A stretch of 14,080 nt of DNA from JBMYYR01 sp049609625 (GTDB lineage Bacteria; Bacteroidota; Bacteroidia; Flavobacteriales; CAJXXR01): positions 1 through 14,080 of the forward strand of contig JBMYYR010000047.1 in the NCBI GenBank assembly GCA_049609625.1. Direction: 5' to 3'. Below are positions 6,941-14,080 of the stretch, piece by piece. The notes under the pieces are model-generated. The model ran no database searches. It had not been told where the DNA came from and worked only from the letters and a program-made list of their open reading frames with translations. Position numbers and translations under genes: made by a program. The first letter of the stretch is position 1, and every line of letters begins with the position of its first letter.

Positions 6941-7900
6941 ATGTCAGTATTAGTCTATGTAGAACATTGGAATGGTGCGTTTAAGAAAGCATCTTTCGAA
7001 GCCGTAAGTTACGCCTCAAAAGTGGCAGAACAAGCGCAAACTACCTGTGTTGCCATCACGGTAAATGCAACTGAAAACCTTGATGTTCTTGCCCAATATG
7101 GCGCCGACAACATTATAAACATCAGCAATGGTCAATCGACTTTCGATGCTCAAAACCATGCTGCAATCATCAATCAAGAAGCCGAAGCTGCGCAAAGTAA
7201 TACCATCATCATCTCGAACTCCAACAACGGGAAAATGATTGCGCCACAAGTTGCCGTAAAGCAACATGCAGCGATTATCAGCAACGCTATTGATTTGCCT
7301 TCGAGCTTGTCTCCGCTCAAAGTAAAACGTAAAGCGTTTTCTAACAAAGCCATTGTGCATTACAGTACCGCAGCAGAAAAACAAGTTTTGACTTTGATGC
7401 CAAATGCGTTTGGAGTAAAAGAAAACCAAAAGACAGCACAAGTTGAACAAAAATCAGCACAAGCGGTCGAAAGCAAGCTAAAATCAATAAAAATTGAACA
7501 AGCTAGCGGAGAAATTCCTTTGCCAGAAGCTGAATTGGTAGTTTCTGGAGGTCGAGGATTAAAAGGCCCAGAACACTGGTCGATGTTAGAAGATTTGGCG
7601 AAAGCCTTAGGCGCCGGAACCGCTTGTTCTAAACCTGTTGCCGACATGGGTTGGCGTCCGCACCATGAACACGTTGGACAAACCGGACTTGCAATTAATC
7701 CTGAATTGTACATTGCTGTCGGGATTTCTGGAGCGATTCAACACCTTGCAGGTGTAGCTTCATCGAAAAACATTGTGGTTATCAACACCGATCCAGAAGC
7801 CCCTTTCTTTAAAGCTGCTGATTATGGAATTGTTGGTGATGCGTTTGAAGTCATACCAAAACTAACCGAGTCTATAAAGGCTTATAAATCAAATGGCTGA
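6941..7900 (+). CDS. etfA: Electron transfer flavoprotein alpha subunit
   Basis: EtfA carries the redox-active FAD of ETF. At 319 residues it is full length. The N-terminal alpha/beta domain spans about 1-190. The C-terminal FAD domain runs from about 198 and shows SGGRGLKGPE (202-211), GQTG (246-249), GISGAIQHLAGV (261-272) and the family signature ending INTDPEAPFFKAADYGIVGD (281-300). The segment CSKPVADMGW (229-238) has Lys where many ETFs have Arg (SRxxVD); that Arg contacts the flavin in characterised ETFs. I recall this Lys form as usual in Bacteroidota, so I do not read it as a defect. The gene follows etfB by 17 bases and is followed by a hairpin at 7933-7958. No dehydrogenase or ETF:quinone oxidoreductase gene is present in the window. 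Confidence 0.95.
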   Translation: MSVLVYVEHWNGAFKKASFEAVSYASKVAEQAQTTCVAITVNATENLDVLAQYGADNIINISNGQSTFDAQNHAAIINQEAEAAQSNTIIISNSNNGKMIAPQVAVKQHAAIISNAIDLPSSLSPLKVKRKAFSNKAIVHYSTAAEKQVLTLMPNAFGVKENQKTAQVEQKSAQAVESKLKSIKIEQASGEIPLPEAELVVSGGRGLKGPEHWSMLEDLAKALGAGTACSKPVADMGWRPHHEHVGQTGLAINPELYIAVGISGAIQHLAGVASSKNIVVINTDPEAPFFKAADYGIVGDAFEVIPKLTESIKAYKSNG

Positions 7901-7932
7901 TAGCTAGCTTTAGCGAATTTGACAGAAAAAGT

Positions 7933-7970
7933 TCTGCCTAAACCTTGGATTAGGCAGACGTTTCTATTTC
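7933..7970 (+). terminator. Hairpin between etfA and the nuclease gene, probable terminator or attenuator
   Basis: TCTGCCTAA (7933-7941) and TTAGGCAGA (7950-7958) form a perfect 9-bp stem with an 8-base loop. The following sequence CGTTTCTATTTCTATT is T-rich but interrupted. It begins 33 bases after the etfA stop and ends about 20 bases before the next start codon. It may end or attenuate the etfBA transcript, or act as a processing or mRNA-stability element. I see no separate TAnnTTTG promoter after it, which favours partial read-through into the nuclease gene. Confidence 0.5.
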
Positions 7971-7979
7971 TATTCAAAC

Positions 7980-8687
7980 ATGAAAAAAATCCCACTTTAT
8001 ATAGAGTCACTCACGTCGAGCAAATCCAAAAATGTTGCTTACGCCTTGATTCTCAAAGAACACGAAGGGAATCGGAAATTACCTATTGTTATAGGCTCGT
8101 TTGAAGCACAGTCTATCGCCATTGCTATAGATGCCGATATGATGACGCCAAGACCCTTGACTCATGATTTGATGATGACCATTTTGGATTTACATCTTAT
8201 TCAGGTTCAGGAAGTTGTGATTTATGATTATAAAGATAATATTTTTTTCTCGAAACTTGTTTTGAACAATAATGGAAGACAAATTGAGGTTGACTCTCGA
8301 ACCTCCGACGCTGTTGCTCTGGCCGTAAGAGCCAAAGTGGCGATCTACACTTTTGAGCATATTCTGAGTGATGTTAATGCCATTTTATCCGAAGACGAAG
8401 AACAAGCCGAGTTAGAAATTAAGAAAGATCTTCCAAAACAAGTAGATGACAAACTCAATGAATTAGTTAAGTTTTTAGCTGATGCTGATTTTGAAGAGCT
8501 AGGCGAACAGGAGTCTGACGAAAAACAAAACGATGCCACATTTTTAAATATCGATTTGGATGAACATCAATACGATCAGTTTAGTATCGAAGAACTCGAA
8601 TCGTTTAAAACCATTGCTTTAGAAAACGAAGATTACGAAAAAGCAGCCGAACTTCGAGATTATATCGAAAATAAAAAGAAAAAATGA
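7980..8687 (+). CDS. Bifunctional nuclease (BFN/DUF151) family protein with C-terminal UVR motif
   Basis: This 235-residue protein has two parts. Residues 1-135 form the BFN (DUF151) domain, with LPIVIGSFEAQSIAIAI (34-50), PRPLTHDLM (57-65) and DSRTSDAVALAVRAKVAIYT (105-124). BFN proteins are annotated as nucleases acting on RNA and DNA from plant work; the activity of bacterial members is little tested. An acidic linker (about 136-200) leads to a UVR motif at about 204-233 (EELESFKTIALENEDYEKAA and after), as found in UvrB, UvrC and McsA/ClpC-type proteins, where it mediates protein contacts. The BFN-UVR arrangement is common in Bacteroidota. There is no signal peptide, so the protein should be cytoplasmic. 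Its stop codon overlaps the start of the nucleoside transporter gene (ATGA, 8684-8687), implying translational coupling. The domain call is strong; the enzymatic role is inferred from the family. Confidence 0.88.
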   Translation: MKKIPLYIESLTSSKSKNVAYALILKEHEGNRKLPIVIGSFEAQSIAIAIDADMMTPRPLTHDLMMTILDLHLIQVQEVVIYDYKDNIFFSKLVLNNNGRQIEVDSRTSDAVALAVRAKVAIYTFEHILSDVNAILSEDEEQAELEIKKDLPKQVDDKLNELVKFLADADFEELGEQESDEKQNDATFLNIDLDEHQYDQFSIEELESFKTIALENEDYEKAAELRDYIENKKKK

Positions 8688-10393
8688 ATCTACTTTTGAG
8701 ATCAAAACTCCGATTAGTTTACAGTGTTTTGGCTTTGTTTTGCCTTCAATTTGCTCATGCCGAATCACTTACCGAACTAAACGGTACATGGTCTTTTTTG
8801 AGTATTACAAACGATTCGACGGCAGAGCTTGTTTTTTCGGTCAATACCGAAACCGATTTTTTGATTATCGATAGCAAAAAAGCAGAATTTTTTTACGGCT
8901 TAGAATCAAAACAACTCAAGACCTCGGGCCAATGGAAAGTAGAGGATAATAAAATTATTTTCAGTTATTTAAGTCCAAAAGACACCGTCCGAACCTACGA
9001 TTTGGTTCAGGTTGGCAAAACCTTGAAGCTCAAAGAAGGCGGCCTGACCTACAAGTTTCAGAAACGTAGCGATTTTCTACAACTAAAAGATGAAGCGTCT
9101 TCTTCAAGCATGCACGCTATTCGTGGTATTTTAGGAATTTTTGTACTCCTTGCCATTGCTTACGCCTTTAGCGTAAACCGAAAAAAAGTGAATTGGAAAC
9201 TAGTGGCTAAGGGCTTGGGGATGCAATTTATTTTTGCACTTTTGGTTCTCAAAGTTGGATTCATCGAGCAAGGATTTCAACTCCTGAGTTCCTTCTTTGT
9301 CCATATTATTGATTTTACAAATGCTGGAACTGATTTTCTTTTTAAATCATTCATTACCAATAAAATAGAGAGTGGTCTAATCAATTTTTGCGTCAAAGTC
9401 TTGCCCACCATTATCTTTTTCTCTGCTCTATCATCCCTGATGTATTATTGGGGTATTTTACAAAAAGTTGTCTTTGTTTTAGCTTGGATTATGAAGCGCA
9501 GTATGGGACTTTCTGGTGCAGAAAGTTTGTCTTCGGCCGGAAATATATTTTTAGGTCAGACGGAATCTCCATTTTTGGTCAAACCTTTTATTGGCAAAAT
9601 GACCGAATCGGAAGTGATGTGTTTGATGACGGGCGGAATGGCAACCATCGCCGGTGGTGTAATGGCGGCATTCATCGAGTTTTTGGGCGGAGGCGTACAA
9701 GAACAAGCCATCTTTTTTGCCAAACATTTATTGATCGCATCCATCATGTCGGCGCCAGCTGCCATTGTAGCTGCCAAAATTTTAGTTCCAGAAACCGAAA
9801 CCTTTGACGACAAGCTTGAAGTATCCAACGAACAAGCTGCCTCAAATGCCTTAGAAGCCGTAAGTAACGGCACAACCGATGGCGTAAAACTTGCCGTAAA
9901 TGTAGGTGCTATGTTGTTGGTATTCACGTCGTTGATGGCTATGGGGAATTACATTTTAGAAGACATCGTTGGCCATTATTTGTATATCAATCCTTTGGTG
10001 TATGAGTACACAAGTTTTGATGCTTTGAGTTTTGAAATGATTTTAGGCTATCTTGGTGCACCTATTGCTTGGCTGGTTGGCGTGCCGTGGGAAGATTCTC
10101 TTTTGGTTGGTCAATTGTTGGGCGAAAAAGTGATTTTGAATGAATTTTATGCCTACAAAACCTTAGGCGAAATGAAGGCCGTTTCTACGTTTTCCCATGA
10201 ACGTTCCATCGTTTTGGCCACCTATATTTTATGTGGATTTGCCAATTTTGCATCCATCGGTATCCAAATTGGAGGCATTAGTATTTTAGCTCCAAACCAA
10301 AAAACAACATTATCCAAATTAGGCCTAAGAGCCTTGATAGGAGGCACTTTAGCCTGTCTGTTTACAGCAGCCGTGGTTGGTGTATTAATCTAA
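8684..10393 (+). CDS. CNT-family concentrative nucleoside transporter with N-terminal lipocalin-like domain
   Basis: This 569-residue protein ends in a complete concentrative nucleoside transporter (NupC/CNT family), which imports nucleosides using a Na+ or H+ gradient. CNT hallmarks are SSAGNIFLGQTESPFLVKPF (283-302), LNEFYAY (485-491) and CGFANFASIGIQIGG (517-531), which carry the expected nucleoside- and ion-binding residues. Hydrophobic segments run from about 145 to the end. The first part is unusual: a signal-peptide-like segment (1-26, ending FAHA) precedes about 100 residues that look beta-rich and lipocalin-like (LNGTWSFLSI, 32-41; SGQWKVEDNKIIFSY, 81-95). This domain should lie in the periplasm next to the transporter core. 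Typical CNT proteins of about 400 residues lack it. The ATG overlaps the nuclease stop by 4 bases. fbp starts 15 bases downstream, so read-through is likely. The transporter call is firm; the role of the extra domain is unknown. Confidence 0.9.
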   Translation: MNLLLRSKLRLVYSVLALFCLQFAHAESLTELNGTWSFLSITNDSTAELVFSVNTETDFLIIDSKKAEFFYGLESKQLKTSGQWKVEDNKIIFSYLSPKDTVRTYDLVQVGKTLKLKEGGLTYKFQKRSDFLQLKDEASSSSMHAIRGILGIFVLLAIAYAFSVNRKKVNWKLVAKGLGMQFIFALLVLKVGFIEQGFQLLSSFFVHIIDFTNAGTDFLFKSFITNKIESGLINFCVKVLPTIIFFSALSSLMYYWGILQKVVFVLAWIMKRSMGLSGAESLSSAGNIFLGQTESPFLVKPFIGKMTESEVMCLMTGGMATIAGGVMAAFIEFLGGGVQEQAIFFAKHLLIASIMSAPAAIVAAKILVPETETFDDKLEVSNEQAASNALEAVSNGTTDGVKLAVNVGAMLLVFTSLMAMGNYILEDIVGHYLYINPLVYEYTSFDALSFEMILGYLGAPIAWLVGVPWEDSLLVGQLLGEKVILNEFYAYKTLGEMKAVSTFSHERSIVLATYILCGFANFASIGIQIGGISILAPNQKTTLSKLGLRALIGGTLACLFTAAVVGVLI

Positions 10394-10408
10394 ATAAAAG
10401 CAAAAAAT

Positions 10409-11386
10409 ATGCTTACATTAAACGAATTTGTTTCAAACATAGAACATCAAAATCAGGAAGAAAAACAAGCCTTCTCGAGCCTTTTGACCGCCATAAGTTT
10501 GGCTTCCAAAATTATCCATCGTGAGATTAACGCCGCTGGTCTAAATGATTTACTCGGACAAGCTGGAAACACCAATGTGCAAGGCGAAGATCAGCAAAAA
10601 CTCGACGTATTTGCCGATGAGCAATTCATTAAAGCCATGCATGTAAGTGGACAAATTGCGGCTTTGGCTTCCGAAGAACAGGACGATATACTTTGTTTTG
10701 AAGACCGAAAAGAGGCGAAATATCTTATCGCTTTTGATCCTTTGGATGGATCATCAAATATTGATGTGAATATTCCTGTGGGAACTATTTTTTCGATTTT
10801 TAAACGTACTAAATCAGGAAAAGTTGAGACTAGCGAATTTTTAAGAAAAGGAAAAGAGCAAGCTTGTGCGGGTTATGTGATTTATGGCTCGTCAACGATG
10901 TTGGTGTTTACTTCTGGTAATGAGGTAAATGGCTTTACGCTTGACACCAATTTAGGCGAATTTTGTATGTCGCATCCTAAAATTAGCATCCCGAAAAATG
11001 GTGTTATCTATTCCATTAATGAAGGAAATTTCGGACTTTATGACAGCGGTTATATCGACTATATCAACCATTGTAAGCAATTGCAAACTGATGGAAAACG
11101 TAGTCATACAGGTCGATTTATTGGCTCTTTAGTTGCCGATTTTCATCGAAATATGTTGAAAGGTGGCATTTTTCTTTATCCGGGAACTCAAGACAAACCC
11201 GAAGGGAAACTAAGACTATTGTATGAATGTAGCCCAATTGCACTCATTGCCGAACTTGCAGGCGGCTTGTCTTCTGATGGAAATCAGTCGGTTTTAGATA
11301 TTGATCCGACAGATATTCATCAACGGATTCCATTTATTGTTGGTTCTTCAGAAAAAGTGGAAAAAGCACTTAGTTTTTTAAACTAA
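10409..11386 (+). CDS. fbp: Fructose-1,6-bisphosphatase class 1
   Basis: This enzyme hydrolyses fructose 1,6-bisphosphate to fructose 6-phosphate and phosphate, the committed step of gluconeogenesis, in the cytoplasm with Mg2+. The 325 residues match the class I family. Metal-site residues are all visible: Glu89 and Glu90 (ASEEQDD), Asp110 and Asp113 in FDPLDGSSNID (109-119), and Glu273 in LLYECSP (270-276). Substrate-binding sequence includes GRFIGSLVADFHRNMLKGGI (235-254) and AGGLSSDG (284-291). The usual N-terminal NVQGEDQQKLDVFAD block (56-70) is intact. The gene begins 15 bases after the transporter stop with an A-rich stretch before its ATG. I see no promoter of its own, which suggests it shares a transcript with the upstream genes. 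Confidence 0.96.
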   Translation: MLTLNEFVSNIEHQNQEEKQAFSSLLTAISLASKIIHREINAAGLNDLLGQAGNTNVQGEDQQKLDVFADEQFIKAMHVSGQIAALASEEQDDILCFEDRKEAKYLIAFDPLDGSSNIDVNIPVGTIFSIFKRTKSGKVETSEFLRKGKEQACAGYVIYGSSTMLVFTSGNEVNGFTLDTNLGEFCMSHPKISIPKNGVIYSINEGNFGLYDSGYIDYINHCKQLQTDGKRSHTGRFIGSLVADFHRNMLKGGIFLYPGTQDKPEGKLRLLYECSPIALIAELAGGLSSDGNQSVLDIDPTDIHQRIPFIVGSSEKVEKALSFLN

Positions 11387-11429
11387 ATGATTGAGAAAAT
11401 AATCATATTCATTTGATTGAAAAGAAGTT

Positions 11430-12458
11430 ATGAGAGAGCAGATAGATAAATTAGTTAAAGAAATTAAAGCCTTCAAAGCGTCTACAAAAGAGGAAATTGA
11501 AGACTTCAGAATAGAATATCTTGGTGCAAAAAAAGGTAAAGTAAATGCGCTTTTTAGAGCGTTTAAAGACGTACCAAGCGAGCTTAAGAAAGAATTCGGA
11601 CAGCACATCAATCAGTTAAAACAGCTGGCTCATGAAGCGCATGATAAGTTGAAATCTGAGTTTGAATCTGAGTCAGAATCAAGTTCAACTGATGTTGATT
11701 TTACCTTGCCAGGTTATGATAAAAAATTAGGTTCACGCCACCCAATTTCTATTGTAAGAAATGAAATTATTGAGATTTTTAACCGCATCGGATTTTCAAT
11801 TTCCGAAGGCCCAGAAATTGAAGACGATTGGCATAATTTCTCAGCCCTAAATTTACCGCCAGAGCACCCAGCACGTGATATGCAGGATACGTTTTTTGTG
11901 CAAACCAATCCAGATTGGATGTTGAGAACACATACATCTTCTGTGCAAATTCGACACATGGAGCGTCAGGAATTACCTATCCGAACCATTTCTCCAGGTC
12001 GCGTGTTTAGAAACGAAGCTATTTCGGCAAGAGCGCATTGTATTTTCCATCAAATTGAAGGTTTATACATTGATAAGGACGTTTCTTTTGCTGATCTGAA
12101 ACAGACGATTCTCTATTTTGTTCGAGCTTTTTTCGGCAAAGACAGTAAAATTCGTCTCCGTCCATCTTATTTTCCATTTACCGAGCCAAGTGCCGAGGTG
12201 GATGTCTATTGGGGATTGGAAACCGAAGCCGATTATAAAATTACCAAAGGAACGGGTTGGTTAGAGATTATGGGTTGTGGAATGGTTGATCCGCAAGTCC
12301 TTAAAAATCTGAATATTGATCCAGAAACACATTCTGGTTTTGCTTTTGGAATGGGACTTGAGCGTATTGCCATGTTGAAATATCAGATCAGTGATTTGAG
12401 AATGTTTTTTGAAAACGACAGCCGTTTTATCAACCAATTCAAACACGCTGTAAAGTAG
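11430..12458 (+). CDS. pheS: Phenylalanyl-tRNA synthetase alpha subunit
   Basis: PheS is the catalytic subunit of the alpha2-beta2 synthetase that charges tRNA-Phe. At 342 residues it is complete. The N-terminal tRNA-binding coiled coil covers about 1-85. Class II motif 1 starts near HPISIVRNEI (104-113). Motif 2 is at RTHTSSVQIRHM (166-177) with RVFRNEAISARAHCIFHQIE (191-210). Motif 3 is at GFAFGMGLERIAML (303-316), whose FAFGMG includes the phenylalanine-pocket alanine (Ala305). A Glu/Ser-rich stretch, FESESESSS (78-86), joins the coiled coil to the catalytic domain. pheT is not in the window; the two genes are often unlinked in Bacteroidota. The start was chosen for its fit to the family N-terminus. 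A 43-base gap to fbp holds a short inverted repeat (ATGATT 11387-11392, AATCAT 11401-11406) too weak to call a terminator. Confidence 0.96.
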   Translation: MREQIDKLVKEIKAFKASTKEEIEDFRIEYLGAKKGKVNALFRAFKDVPSELKKEFGQHINQLKQLAHEAHDKLKSEFESESESSSTDVDFTLPGYDKKLGSRHPISIVRNEIIEIFNRIGFSISEGPEIEDDWHNFSALNLPPEHPARDMQDTFFVQTNPDWMLRTHTSSVQIRHMERQELPIRTISPGRVFRNEAISARAHCIFHQIEGLYIDKDVSFADLKQTILYFVRAFFGKDSKIRLRPSYFPFTEPSAEVDVYWGLETEADYKITKGTGWLEIMGCGMVDPQVLKNLNIDPETHSGFAFGMGLERIAMLKYQISDLRMFFENDSRFINQFKHAVK

Positions 12459-12466
12459 TTTTTTCT

Positions 12467-13648
12467 ATGTCAATACCTTCGAAAATAAAATCCGATGTTG
12501 CCGAAATAAAGCAACAGCTCATTCAAATCAGAAGGCATTTACATCAGTATCCTGAACTTTCTTTTGAAGAAAAAAATACATCGCAATTCATTCAAAATCA
12601 ATTAACTGAATGGGGTATTCCTTTTGAGACAGGCTATGTAAAAACAGGTGTTTTAGTCAAATTAGATTCAGGTAATTCCGAAAAACGTCTGGCTTTAAGA
12701 GCCGATATGGATGCACTCCCTATTTTGGAAGCCAACGATTGCGCATACAAATCTAAACATGAAGGTGTGATGCACGCCTGCGGGCATGATGCGCATTCAA
12801 CCAGTTTGCTCGGCGCACTTTATATCCTCAATAAAAATAAAGACCTTTGGTCAGGTAAAATTCGAGCGGTTTTTCAACCCGGAGAAGAAGTTCTGCCAGG
12901 CGGTGCTAAGCTCATGTTAGAGGAAGGTGTGTTTGACATCAAACCTGAAGCCATTTTTGGACAACACGTTTTTCCTGATTTAGAAGCTGGTCAACTTGGG
13001 TTTAGAGCTGGTCAGTATATGGCAAGTACCGACGAAATTCATTTAACAATCATCGGACAAGGCGGACATGCTGCACTTCCTCACAAACTAATTGATCCTG
13101 TGGTTATTACAGCGGAATTAATCTCGAATTTACAGCAAGTGGTTAGTCGGAAAGTATCGCCTTATGTGCCTTCGGTTTTGTCTTTTGGCTACCTTTCGGC
13201 GGATGGCGCGAGTAATGTGATTCCTAATGAAGTGAAGCTCATCGGGACGTTTAGATGTATGGATGAAACTTGGCGAAAAAAAGCTCATGATGTTATTCGA
13301 TCGACTTGCGAGCATATTTGCAAAGCTCACGGCGCAAGTTGCGAACTTGATATCAGAGTTGGTTATCCGAGTTTAACTAATGATGAGAACTTAGCTCAAT
13401 TTGCTAAGTCTAAAGCCATAGAATTTGTAGGTGCAGATCAAGTTGTTGATTTAGAGTTACGTATGACTGCCGAAGATTTTGCCTATTATACGCAAGTGAT
13501 GCCGGGGTGTTTCTACCGTTTTGGCACAGCCGAAAAAGGACAAGCTGGTCAGAAAAAATTACATCATCCCAAATTTGACATCGATGAAGATGCTTTGGAA
13601 ACCTCAACGGGTTTTATGGCTTATTTGGCGCTTTCTTATTTAGCCTAG
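12467..13648 (+). CDS. M20 family metallo-amidohydrolase (N-acyl-amino-acid/IAA-conjugate hydrolase type)
   Basis: This 393-residue protein belongs to peptidase family M20, subfamily D, which cleaves N-acyl or amide bonds of amino-acid conjugates such as hippurate and indoleacetyl-amino acids. Metal-binding residues expected from the family are visible: Cys105 and His107 in MHACGHDAH (102-110), Glu141 in QPGEEVLPGG (137-146) with Glu140 as the catalytic base, His167 in FGQHVFP (164-170) and His366 in KLHHPKF (364-370). The lid domain contains GQGGHAALPH (197-206). No signal peptide is present, so it should act in the cytoplasm. It starts 8 bases after pheS, so the two are probably co-transcribed, although no functional link is evident. 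The exact substrate cannot be told from sequence. Confidence 0.93.
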   Translation: MSIPSKIKSDVAEIKQQLIQIRRHLHQYPELSFEEKNTSQFIQNQLTEWGIPFETGYVKTGVLVKLDSGNSEKRLALRADMDALPILEANDCAYKSKHEGVMHACGHDAHSTSLLGALYILNKNKDLWSGKIRAVFQPGEEVLPGGAKLMLEEGVFDIKPEAIFGQHVFPDLEAGQLGFRAGQYMASTDEIHLTIIGQGGHAALPHKLIDPVVITAELISNLQQVVSRKVSPYVPSVLSFGYLSADGASNVIPNEVKLIGTFRCMDETWRKKAHDVIRSTCEHICKAHGASCELDIRVGYPSLTNDENLAQFAKSKAIEFVGADQVVDLELRMTAEDFAYYTQVMPGCFYRFGTAEKGQAGQKKLHHPKFDIDEDALETSTGFMAYLALSYLA

Positions 13649-13734
13649 ATTTGAAATCGACCTAAAACTAAAATGTTTCAACATAAAAAATATATTCACG
13701 ATTTATTTTAAGAACCCTAAAAAAAACAACAAAA

Positions 13735-14080
13735 ATGATTAAAAAACTTTACGTATTCCTAACCGCAGCAGTGCTTACACTAAGCTCATGCGATGTCTTA
13801 CAATCGGTAGCAACTTTAGCAACCAACTGCGAATATAAAGTCAGTTCGGTAACCAATTACAGCGTGGCAGGACTAGATGTGGCCAATAAAAAGAAGTTAA
13901 GTGATTTCAATTTTATGGATGCGGCAAGCGTCTCTACAGCCTTGCTAACCAAGTCGTTGCCAATAAAAATGACAGTTAATGTTGGAGTCGAAAACTCTGG
14001 CCCTGAAGCTCGTTTGAATACTTTAGAATGGCAAGCTTTTGTGGAAAACAAACCTTTAGCGATTGGAAAAGTTGAACAGC
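13735..14080 (+). CDS. Lipoprotein with LEA14/WHy-like domain, partial at the window edge
   Basis: The reading frame opens at ATG 13735 and stays open for 115 codons to the right edge, with no stop in the window. The first 19 residues form a lipoprotein signal: a short basic start, a hydrophobic core, and the lipobox LSSC with Cys19 as the lipid-modified residue. After Cys comes DVLQ, which lacks the acidic run of known Bacteroidota surface-export signals, so a periplasm-facing anchor is likely. The later part (KMTVNVGVENSGPEARLNTL, then WQAFVENKPLAIGK) resembles LEA14/WHy-type domains, with a strand carrying a conserved Asn and then a variable strand with a Gly-containing turn. The 86-base gap after the M20 gene is A-rich, and I see no TAnnTTTG match or clear terminator in it. 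Gene reality is strong; the domain call is tentative. Confidence 0.7.
   Translation, partial: MIKKLYVFLTAAVLTLSSCDVLQSVATLATNCEYKVSSVTNYSVAGLDVANKKKLSDFNFMDAASVSTALLTKSLPIKMTVNVGVENSGPEARLNTLEWQAFVENKPLAIGKVEQ

Noticed and set aside
7229..7640. EtfA Lys231 in place of the usual flavin-contacting Arg, considered as a functional anomaly
   Set aside because: From memory this CSKPVxDMGW form is the normal one in Bacteroidota EtfA, and all other FAD motifs are intact.
11387..11406. ATGATT/AATCAT inverted repeat between fbp and pheS as a terminator or operator
   Set aside because: Six weak pairs without a T tract; not distinguishable from background in A+T-rich DNA.
13651..13681. Inverted repeat TTGAAA/TTTCAA after the M20 gene as a terminator
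   Set aside because: Only six A+T-rich pairs around a 19-base loop and no T tract, so chance is the better explanation.

Overview
The window looks like the chromosome of a member of the Bacteroidota, most likely a flavobacterium. The reasons are the low G+C content, A-rich ribosome-binding regions with no strong Shine-Dalgarno sequence, two matches to the Bacteroidota -7 promoter element TAnnTTTG (219-226 and 6127-6134), and several proteins of Bacteroidota type: a giant DUF4175-like coiled-coil protein, a bifunctional nuclease carrying a UVR motif, and an EtfA with the CSKPVADMGW form of the FAD-binding segment. All convincing genes lie on the + strand.

Layout. Positions 1-60 hold a strong intrinsic terminator of an upstream gene. 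A lone KilA-N domain gene (249-1136) follows, with its own promoter-like sequence and a weak downstream hairpin. It is richer in A+T and in ATA/AGA codons than its neighbours and looks like an accessory, phage-related insertion. Positions 1287-5912 form a tight cluster: a DUF4175-like membrane coiled-coil protein, a ComF-type phosphoribosyltransferase and FolB (dihydroneopterin aldolase), with gaps of 9 and 12 bases. After a 267-base gap containing a promoter and a leader hairpin come etfB and etfA (6180-7900), the two subunits of the electron transfer flavoprotein. A hairpin at 7933-7958 separates them from a bifunctional nuclease-UVR gene. That gene overlaps by 4 bases a concentrative nucleoside transporter with an extra N-terminal lipocalin-like domain. 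Class I fructose-1,6-bisphosphatase, phenylalanyl-tRNA synthetase alpha subunit and an M20 amidohydrolase follow at short spacing. The window ends inside a lipoprotein gene (from 13735) that resembles LEA14/WHy-type proteins.

Function. Most of the window is housekeeping: folate synthesis, flavin electron transfer for fatty-acid or amino-acid oxidation, gluconeogenesis, tRNA charging, nucleoside uptake and amide hydrolysis. I found no CRISPR array, rRNA, tRNA, insertion sequence, toxin-antitoxin pair or recognisable defence system, and nothing I would call a new multi-gene system. The points most worth a second look are a Gly-to-Arg change in the PRPP loop of ComF, the periplasmic-type domain fused to the nucleoside transporter together with its coupling to the nuclease gene, the DUF4175-like protein with its Gly-rich tail, and the lone KilA-N gene.
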